Origin: Ariolimax columbianus
Lineage: Eukaryota > Mollusca > Gastropoda > Stylommatophora > Arionidae
Assembly: GCA_036924085.1 (NCBI GenBank)
Contig: JAVGWX010000011.1
Coordinates: forward strand, 25,000,739 to 25,064,738
DNA: 64,000 bases
Direction: 5' to 3'
Below, in pieces: positions 21,714 to 30,165 of the stretch. The position numbers and the translations under genes were made by a program. How positions within the stretch are numbered: position 1 is the first letter of the stretch; every line of letters starts with the position of its first letter. Under the pieces are notes generated by a model. That model saw only the letters and a list, made by a program, of their open reading frames with translations. It was not told the DNA's origin and ran no database searches.

Positions 21714-22138
21714 ATGTAGATGTGTTGTAACTAAAGGCGCTAAAAGGTGTTGTATCTAAGGACGCTACAACATGTTGTAACTAATGATGATAAGATGTGT
21801 TGTAACTAAGGACACTAAGATGTGTTGTAACTAAAGACGATTTGATGTGCTGTAACTAAAGACGTTAACATAAGGACACTAAGATATATTGTAACTAAGA
21901 ACGCTAATATGTGATGTAAACAAGGCCTTGAAGATGTGTTGTAACTAAGGACGCTAAGATGTGTTGTAACTAAGCCCACTAAGATGCGTTGTAACAAGGA
22001 CGATAAGATGTGTTGCAACTAAGGGCACTAATATGTGTTGTAACTAAGGACGCTAACATGTGTTATAGAAAAGGACGCTAAAATGTGTTGTAACTAAGGA
22101 CACTAAGATGTGATGTAACCAAGGACGCTGACACTAAC
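21714..22138. repeat. 25-bp minisatellite, about 16 copies
   Basis: GATGTGTTGTAACTAAGGAC plus (G/A)CTAA repeats at 25-bp spacing (for example 21794 and 21819), diverged, with occasional shortened units. Confidence 0.92.
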
Positions 22139-22199
22139 ATATGTCAGTAATAACTGCATGTTGTGCTTCCCGTATGGTCAACATTATTGTTTCACCATC

Positions 22200-22312
22200 A
22201 TCAGCTGATCCTTTGAAGGGTACCGCTTTGGCCATCAGGCGTGGTCATGGACATGGTCATTCGACACTGGACCTGGTCGCCTAAGCACATTATTGTATTA
22301 TATTTATGCATG
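22200..22312 (+). repeat. Dispersed repeat family G, 3' end
   Basis: GGTCATTCGACACTGGACCTGG then TCGCCTAAGCACATTATT matches, inverted, 61260-61345, where the end runs into (AAT)n. Its other end was not delimited. Confidence 0.6.
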
Positions 22313-22564
22313 GGTGATGTGGCATGTGACTATGGAGCAATGCAAGACCAAGACCACCTGATGATATGCTAAAGCCTTCTTGAAATATGCTAATTCGATG
22401 ACAAGTTGAGGGGGAACGACAACGGAATACATGTGATCGAATATTGGAAAGATGATCTCTAAGGCCATGCTCTGGACTCAGAAGGCAAAAAATACAGAAT
22501 GTCCTTCATCACTTTTCAAACACGAAATCATAATAGCTCGAAATTGAAATTGGTTCAGCAATGT

Positions 22565-22850
22565 CTTAAGAAAAGACCCTTACACTATCGCCAGATCCCT
22601 ATGGAACAGACCCCAAAGGAAAGTCGAAAGAGGCTGACCTAGTAGAATTTGAGGAAGAACTATTGGAGTCGATAACGGAAGTCATGAAGGAGGGCTGGCG
22701 CACGGTACGAATAAAGTCATCAAAATGAGTGACGTTTATGGAGCTTGGTCCTGCTCTTACAGACGCATCAGACGTGATGGTCTCTGACTGCCTTATCAGT
22801 CGCTGACGTCGGATGTGAGAGGAGAAGAGACGACATCCTTGAAATTGATA
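22565..22850 (+). pseudogene. LINE RT C-terminal relic
   Basis: Broken plus-strand text resembling the WTPxGKRKRGRPKTTWRRT tail of many mollusc LINE RTs (here WNRPQRKVERG, a stop, then GRTIGVDNGSHE). It is similar in position and order to the clearer relic at 34385-34620. Confidence 0.4.
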
Positions 22851-24540
22851 TTTTGGTCATTCTTGTTGTGAAGTTGTTTAGGAAGGGATTGGGGGCTATT
22901 GTTCATACTGCGAACCGGGCACTGCAGACTTTCTGCAGTTCATAGTAGTGACGTTACTGAAAAGAGTAACATTGTACTATACCCAGGAGGACCCTGGCCC
23001 ACTTTCTAAAGTATTCCTAAGGGCGTACATAGAGCCACTGTAACTTAAGGATGTACATAGAGCCACTGTATCTTAGTACCAGAGGAACATCGTCAAGAAT
23101 AAACTCAACTGAGCAGGAGTAGCATAGAACACCAGTAATAGTTTTAGTTTTGTTTCTTAATGGTTTATACTTGTTATTGTGCAGTTGCTACATATGTGTC
23201 GACAAAAGTTGATCGAAAACATGGACTGGAAGATGGATGCTGTGGAAAGACATTGTCAATTTTACTTGTGACACACACACGCAGACAGACTTGTGTCCCT
23301 CTGTTTTGTAAGAGTTTGTAATGTCGACTCTATGCGAGAATCATGGTGACAGGTTGGCACGCTTCAACCCAATATAGTGATCCACTCGACACGAGATGTG
23401 GTTGTGTGAGGAATGGAAAGTAGAGAAAGAGAAATGTCGGAGACAAACCTCCAAACTCATGGGCTAAGCGGAAATGATTATTTGAGAGGGAAGGAAAGAG
23501 AAATTACCCACTGTCGGGTAAAACAATATGGCTGCACAATTTTCCTTGAAATAATATCATGTCTGATTTATTACTTATTTTGCCCTAGGTGAGGTTATTT
23601 CGGCAACATTTTCTTCAGTGAAGGCAGTCGTTAACAAAATAAACACAGTAGCTAACACACACGGAAACTTTCAGATGGATCTGTTAGCTGGAGAAGAGAA
23701 CTACATAACTCAGATTAAGGAACAAGGTTCTACATTTGAGTTTGACTTTTCTAAAGAGTACTAGAACACCAGACAAGGTAAGGGCAATATTGTATCATAT
23801 AGACTGATAGACTGGTGCTTGGTGCGATGGCAGGATAACAGGAGAATTAATTATGGCTGTATGACTCTTTCTGAAACACTTTTACTTCAGGATATTTTTC
23901 AGGATTTGTTTCTCAGTCTAGATCAAGTTCTGGAATCAAGTATGTCGAAGTTTTAATTAAAATAAAATTCACTAATATTCAACACATTGAGCTAACATGT
24001 TCAATGCAACTATCGTGAGACAAGTGATTAAACTACTCGTATCGATAACATGAAGTATTCATAAAAACAATGATATATAAGTATGAAGCGTTAAATCGCA
24101 TTAATATGCTAGGTTGACGTTATAACTGTCAACTCATTTACCGTTCGTATTATGTGTCTTGGTCAAAATATGACTCGAGCGTGTATTGAATGTTCACGTA
24201 TAATTCAGAAGCGTGATCATTTGATATCTATGTAAGAGCAGCATAAGCATATAGAGCAGAACGGACATATGTATACGTGCTTTATCGATTACATTAAGAC
24301 CCTCGATTGCTTAAAACACAAGAAATTGTGAATAATCATGAAAGCTATAGGGTTTCCAGTACATCTAATTCATCTAAACGAATCTTTATATCAAGAGTTG
24401 CAGCTGTAAGCAGATGCAGTGGAGATCAAAACCTCTTTGTAACCATAATCAAAACAAAGTTAGTTAAACCCGACTAAACAAGAAGTCAACATAATTTCAA
24501 TTTTGGAGGTGTGAAAATAGAACAGGTCATGAACTAGATG
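22850..24540. other. Unassigned region
   Basis: About 1.7 kb with no recognised gene, RT motif or recurring repeat. The AT content rises towards the right. Confidence 0.4.
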
Positions 24541-25440
24541 AAGAGTATATGGGCTCCAGAATTGACAACACTGGCGACTACTCAAAGAAAATCAGAAGGA
24601 GATTGGCAATACTGGCGACTACTCAAAGAAAATCAGAAGGAGATTGGCAATACTGGCGACTACTCAAAGAAAATCAGAAGGAGATTGGCAACACTGGCGA
24701 CTACTCAAAGAAAATCAGAAGGAGATTGGCAATACAGAGACTACTCAAAGAAAATCAGAAGGAGATTGGCAATACTGGCGACTACTCAAAGAAAATCAGA
24801 AGGAGATTGGCAATACTGGCGACTACTCAAAGAAAATCAGAAGGAGATTGGCAATACTGGCGACTACTCAAAGAAAATCAGAAGGAGATTGGCAATACAG
24901 AGACTACTCAAAGAAAATCAGAAGGAGATTGGCAATACAGAGACTACAGAATATGTGGAAACTATGATAGAATACCAGCAATCCAGCAAAATTGAGAATT
25001 TTGAGAACATGTGTTCTTCCAGTGGCAGTATACGGCTACAAAACATGGACACCTATCCAAACATCAAGTGAGAGAATCGAGTCCTTTCGAGCCAAAATGT
25101 TATAGAAAGTTCATCAGAATACCATAAACTGAAAAAGAAGAATGCAGACAGACATTCAACATGAGTTTGGCGTAGATAAGAACTGGCTCATAAATCCTGT
25201 GATGAACAGAAAATTTAAATACTTTGGAAGGATCGAAAGACACAACCGTCTTAAACGAACGGTAATAAAAGGTTATGGTACCGGATATGAGACAGATCAA
25301 GAAGATGATAGTACCAAGATGTCAATAAATCATTGGGCATGACTCTTGGAGCAGGCTGAAGATATAACAAGAGATCGAGTTGCTTTCAGACAGGTTGTCA
25401 TGGGAGCGACGTTCTGTACAGAAGATTTTACAAGATAAGA
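24541..25440 (+). pseudogene. RTE-like RT C-terminal region seeded with a minisatellite
   Basis: The plus strand begins with GSRIDNTGDYSKKIRRRLAI, the typical GS...I RRRLAI thumb motif. After the array it reads RTCVLPVAVYGYKTWTPIQT-like text (25005-25060), then RIESFRAKML, NWLINPVMNRKFKYFGRIER and, past a frame change, a remnant of the final HWA/RDRVAFRQVVMGATF tail (25335-25420). The frame is broken in several places. It belongs to the same broad group as the relics at 25985, 31405, 51600 and 55905. Confidence 0.8.
24565..24952 (+). repeat. 41-bp minisatellite inside an RT reading frame
   Basis: About nine units with GACTACTCAAAGAAAATCAG starts at 24576, 24617 and on at 41-bp spacing. Each unit is the DYSKKIRRRLAI codon block; since 41 is not divisible by 3, all three frames stay open and give three overlapping false proteins. 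Confidence 0.95.
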
Positions 25441-25984
25441 TCATTGGACTGATCAAATAATAAATCAGTTCTCAGGGCTAAAAGCCGTAATTTGTTATTC
25501 TACTTGCAAATCAATTGCACATGTGCATATGTTACCATCATATAGACCCGTTTTCAAAATGAAATTCTACAAACTAAATACCTAAACATAAACGAATGAT
25601 CAGACGTTTGTTTTAGCCGTAATGAGCGATAATTTCCAGTTTAGAAAAGATGGATTTTGCAGGAAAGTGTTTTGTTAAATGGTAAGGGAGGTAACTCATT
25701 GTATTTTTATTTGTGAAACCAGTGAGCGGTGATTGTTAATCCGGTTAAAAAAGTCCGGCCTGCGAGTGTTAACAAGACAGTGGCGTTGATTTCTACTTTG
25801 TCCTGATGACCAGAATCGCTGCAGCCTCGATCCATTTAATGGTATACTGTAAATCACACACGGCAGCGAGTTCTTTTGCAATCAGGAAGCATTTCATTGG
25901 TGGCAACGGAAATATGGTTTTACAGTAGAATGTTGAAAATTCCTTGGACTGCAAAGAAAAGCTAATAGCGAGGTTCTTGAGGAG
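25441..25984. other. Unassigned stretch
   Basis: No gene or repeat family recognised. Confidence 0.35.
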
Positions 25985-26228
25985 ACACAGGCTAATCCTA
26001 AGACAGTTATCTTTTTTTCCGGGCATCTCATGAGAAAATACGAGTTGGAGTACATGCAGAATCCCAGGTAAGAAGGAAGAGATAAAATATTAGACAGCTT
26101 GAAGGTATGGCATGGGAGGCGATCAACGGTGAAACTGATAACCAACTTACATGATAAAATAAATTGTAGTCCTTGATCGCAAACACCAACCGTCAGGGCA
26201 CTTGATGATAATGATGATGATGTAGAAC
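25985..26228 (+). pseudogene. RTE-like RT 3' end
   Basis: The plus strand reads FFSGHLMRKYELEYM, KILDSLKVWHGRRSTVKLI and a final segment before a (GAT)n tail at 26203-26222. These match the FGHIMR...RSMIA C-terminus shared with 31405-31640 and 55905-56400. Confidence 0.7.
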
Positions 26229-26462
26229 ACAGGTTCACAAACGTGCTTTACGTGATAGCGATGTAATACTAACTTCAAATGTTAGAGAGCAGCAAGGCAA
26301 GCACAAAGTTGACACACAGGATTATATTGTTACATCCACATTTTATTAAAACATTTTGTATATACAGATTTGTGAAATATATTTACGAAATCATATTTAT
26401 TCATGTTTGCAATTTCAAATAATCACAAAGTACACACAACACACAAACATATTCGCACACAG

Positions 26463-26463
<1 letters not shown>

Positions 26464-26501
<38 letters not shown>
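26464..26501. repeat. (TA)n microsatellite
   Basis: About 19 TA units, no retroposon recognised beside it. Confidence 0.95.
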
Positions 26502-26502
<1 letters not shown>

Positions 26503-26639
26503 AATTAAAGATTTTGACAATTTTGTTTGATTATTGCTGAAACAATTTTGAGCATGTTTCAGACCTAAAGCGAAATATTTAATATGTATATCGGTCGTTA
26601 TGGATTGTTTTGTCCTTGTTCGCTCATCCTCAATTCAAG

Positions 26640-27480
26640 ATCCCAGTTTCTCTTACAAATGACACCATTGTTTGTGAAGCTGTTTTATCTCCATAAAGCT
26701 TTTGTCTCAAATATGTTTCGCGAGGCCAGTATTTGTCTTTCTCTTCCTGTATGAGCATTTAGCTTTATGATGTGGTACCATGGTGATGGTATGCTCCCCA
26801 CATGGACACCTGCCATCTGTTCCAATCCACATTTTATTTTAAAGATGACCCTTGAGTCTGTTATGCCCAGTCGAAAGATGACGACTTGTTCCTCTCTAGT
26901 TAACCTAAAGTAGTTGTCTGCATTCCAATTATGGGGGCATTGATCAGTACATTGTCTCCTAGTTGGCTTAAATTTGCCTTCACTATACGAGATGTTCAAG
27001 TCTGTTTGTGGGGCAAATCCTCCATACGTTGCGAGTTTGTTTGCAGCTTCATTCAGTTCAAGATGCTGAACATCACATGAGCTGCAGTGGTCAGCAACTC
27101 ATAGCTGACTGCTAGCGTCAGGGCCAGCGAACCAAAGCTGCCAAGACCCTTCTACACCTCCACGCGGTGATCCTGGATAACAGGCTGCAGCAGGACAGAC
27201 TGGCTAAGGAGAAGGGATCGAAGAGGGAATGCTAACCCGGCACTCAAAAGATGCTTGCTGAAGTCGAATGTGTTGGACCGAAAAGTGCAAATATCGCAGT
27301 CAAGCTGTAAACTACGACACAACGCATTTCGTTCTCTGGACTACATTCTGCTACTTAAGTCCTTTCAGTGTTTGGTAGTGGGAGATTGAGAATGAACGAA
27401 GTCAAGCCATTCAGTTCGATATTGCAGTGGGAGAGGATCCACTGAATGACCAGCCTTAAGTGCTCTGCTGAGATTCGTCA
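26640..27480 (-). pseudogene. RNase H LINE relic interrupted by SINE E
   Basis: Minus strand: QWILSHCNIELN near 27450-27415, then after the SINE E insertion ELNEAANKLATYGG (27060-27005), NYFRLTREEQVVIFRLG (~26915-26865) and a degraded cysteine-rich tail. These are the RNase H His/Asp motifs and C-terminal region of an I/Jockey-type LINE, diverged from I-A and I-B. Confidence 0.78.
27060..27407 (+). mobile_element. SINE family E, copy 2, with 10-bp TSD
   Basis: A 348-bp element bounded by an exact TSD CATTCAGTTC at 27050-27059 and 27408-27417. It starts AAGATGCTGAACATCAC, continues CTGCAGTGGTCAGCAACTCA and ends GGAGATTGAGAATGAACGAA. Copies at 47400-47790 and 48866-49365 are inverted; the first has a clear (GAA)n tail. 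The TSD proves retroposition. A clean A/B-box pair was not found. Confidence 0.9.
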
Positions 27481-27812
27481 GTGGACACAAACCTCTAAAG
27501 GTGTGAGGTCTCCGTATCTGCAATGCACACATTAAGTACCCTTATCTTATAGACAACAAATCCTTACCCCACACATTATGTTCTACAACCCTATGACGTT
27601 TTTATTAAATATTATTTATTTTGGGAAGAAACTAATTAACTATGCGAAACTGAATAATGATTTTCTCTTTGTTTGATTTGACATACGTCTAGAAAAGTAC
27701 AAGGCAGCGGGGAAAGGAATTAACGACCCTACCTCACACAAGCTATGACTTAATTGACTGTTCTTTAACAAGTTCATTCTCCCTACGGTAGCGCAACAAC
27801 TACGGGACACAT
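27418..27812. other. Mostly unassigned stretch
   Basis: The first ~60 bp belong to the RNase H relic; the rest is unrecognised and AT-rich. Confidence 0.35.
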
Positions 27813-27814
27813 CT

Positions 27815-28205
27815 TTAACTTACCTTAACGTCTTTATGCTGGATTAGAAGACTTTGCAAAGTTTGCTTACAACCAGTTTCTTCAACATTTACTTGATTTT
27901 AAAATAAATATGCTCATCCCATTTATTCGTGAATGTATTACTTGATCCTGCCTTTACTATTTTATGTGACGATGCATTCCAAGCATTCCCTACTTTATGA
28001 ACAAAAACTATTTCCTGGTATCTAATCTAGACCTTTCTTTTAAATTAATGTGTGGCTCTGCTATCTTGTTCTTGTAGACGACTGAATTTGTAGAAGAAAA
28101 CATGGTTATAATTTAATGTATCCTTTTCGTTTATTATCGCATAAAGATGTATTAAATACCTCTACTTGCCTTTCCAAAAGAGAGTAAATGATGGCCTATT
28201 GAGTT
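27815..28205 (-). pseudogene. CR1/L2-type LINE, 3' end
   Basis: Minus strand matches the 33160-33600 copy: the same 3' UTR at 27820-27895 and a broken C-terminal frame with FLLQIQSSTRTR and a frayed SRLDIRKYFFS-like segment. The (TTAAG)n tail is reduced to CTTACCTTAACG at about 27818-27835. Confidence 0.7.
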
Positions 28206-28545
28206 AGATGATGGCCTCGGTACGGAATAAGATCTATTTTCTATGGGGATTAAGAATAAACACTGCTTTCACATTGTATTGAAACTTAATGTTCTATCGG
28301 CATTTATTTCTCAACCCTAAACGACTTTCCGGTTGACACCAGCAATGAATAAATACTGTACAACAATTTGTATACATTATTTTTTAAATGTTAGACAATT
28401 AATAATTGATCGATTTGGACTATTCGAATTTTACGGCATTGCAATAAACGTCAAGTGTTCAATTGAATAATTTACTTCTAAAAATTGTAACCGCGACATG
28501 AAACAAAATTTGGATCTGTCCTGCACTGTTTAAAATCGACGTCAT
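28206..28545. other. Unassigned stretch
   Basis: AT-rich, nothing recognised. Confidence 0.4.
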
Positions 28546-28549
28546 TGCA

Positions 28550-29560
28550 ATCCAGACAGACCCATAAGTGCTCAGCCCCTCTCAGCAAATCGCTCAGAGT
28601 GTAGATACTGATGTTTTCGGTAGCTCGCTGGTTCTACACACCCCTGTTCCTTCCACGCATGCTACGCTCTCTGCGTGTGATTTCAAAATCTTACAATATG
28701 TGCACTGCTATTTTATCAACAGAAATGTTTTCACCCAAAAGGCGGTCGCTATTCAACTTCACAATGTCACCTTTACCCACTGCCAGTGTTCTCACTGCGG
28801 GTGACCAGGATGTGAGCGTCTTCATTTACATAAACACCAGCATGGTCAGGTCAGTAGATCAGCTCAAGGTCTCGGAGGTTTAAGGGCTCTATGTCTACTA
28901 TCCACATTCCACGGCGAGCGTTTCTGTACCCTCCGAAGCAGGGATTGAGAATCGTAGACCATAATGGTCCTCATTAAAGAGGTCCAACTTATCCAGCTCA
29001 GACCGGAGTCACTGACTCGATCTCATTCTGAAACTTGCTGATTGTTGTCAAGTATGTACCGCTCCTCTCAGCAAGGTCCATGCTCTTTTACCCTAACAGA
29101 GAGATCCCCTTCCCCCTCCAAACGTTTTATCGCATTACACAGATCCATCGGGGAGCCGCGTAGCGCAATGGTTAGCGCCCTAGCTTCGCATTTGAGTGGT
29201 CCTGGGTTCATTACCCAGTTGAAGCGGAAATGAGTTTTCAGACCGCAATGACGCCCGGGTCGACCCAACCTTAAAAAAGTAAAGGTTCAGTCCGGGAAGT
29301 AAAGGCGTCCGGCGTGATGCCGACCACATCATCCACTAAGTGCCGTGGGTTATAAAATAATATGGGCCTAACACCATATTTCCTATGCGCCACATGGCGT
29401 GACTGGACTTTACTTACTGATCCATCGATAAATGTGACAACATCAGAATCATGGACATATTCATTTAATAGTTTTCCAATATCGCTATCTGCTTCACCAT
29501 TGTGCCATTTTTGTATTATCTCTAGAGAGTGATAATAACACGGTGGCAGTCTGCCATTTT
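28550..29560 (-). pseudogene. RNase H LINE relic interrupted by SINE B
   Basis: Minus strand contains VVTFIDGSV (first RNase H Asp) across the SINE B insertion site and HAGVYVNEDAHIL near 28850-28815 (His motif), in the right order. The segment 28560-28870 aligns with 44235-44560, where the same region reads NDKADILASDAP. Many stops. Confidence 0.65.
29151..29418 (+). mobile_element. tRNA-derived SINE family B, copy 2, with 9-bp TSD
   Basis: Head GGGAGCCGCGTAGCGCAATG, A box AGCGCAATGGTTAGC, B box CTGGGTTCATTACCC, body with AGGTTCAGTCCGGGAAGTAA, tail ACTTTACTTACT. TSD GATCCATCG at 29142-29150 and 29419-29427. It is the most complete family B copy. Confidence 0.93.
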
Positions 29561-30165
29561 ATCTTAAGTTTGAATCAATTGTTCTATTTTGTTTATGGTT
29601 TTTACTGTGGTTACCTGCCAATCATTCTATATGTTTGTGTTATCGACGATAACCCTCTCATGATTCGTTTACCTTTGATATATGCTTCATGGGCAGTGGG
29701 AGACTCTTGCCTGCGACTACTATCATGTAGACTTTGACTCTCTGAATATAGACCAATTTTTACCAACTTCAAAAAATGGCAGCATTTTAATTTGTAAAAA
29801 ATATATTAGTGACGTTTAACTCAATTGTTGCTTGACAGTGTCAAATTGTTTAACCCTTTACGTAAAACCTATTTTACAAGATGTTAACTCTTAATGTCCT
29901 AGACAATAAATATAAATGTATGTATTTCATGGTTACCAACAAAGAAATATAATTAAGACTAAAAGTTAGATTTTTAAATTTAAAGATACATAATTGAATT
30001 ATCTATCACACAACATTGATTTAAAAATCAAATTTATCTAAATAGCAATATAAGGTTGATATGCGACATGGGACTTCAGATAAATCGGACTGTAAGTAGT
30101 GCTAGGACAATTTGGACAGCAAAGGGTTAAACATTATTTATAGTGCTTATCAGATTCGTTCTCTA
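29561..30165. other. Gene-free AT-rich stretch downstream of the MRJP gene
   Basis: Lies beyond the stop codon of the minus-strand gene and should include its 3' UTR. I did not find an unambiguous AATAAA on the minus strand close to the stop (the nearest candidate is an AATAAT-like site near 30133-30140). Confidence 0.35.

Noticed and set aside
29151..29225. Functional tRNA gene
   Set aside because: It is the head of SINE B, proved by the TSD and two further copies.
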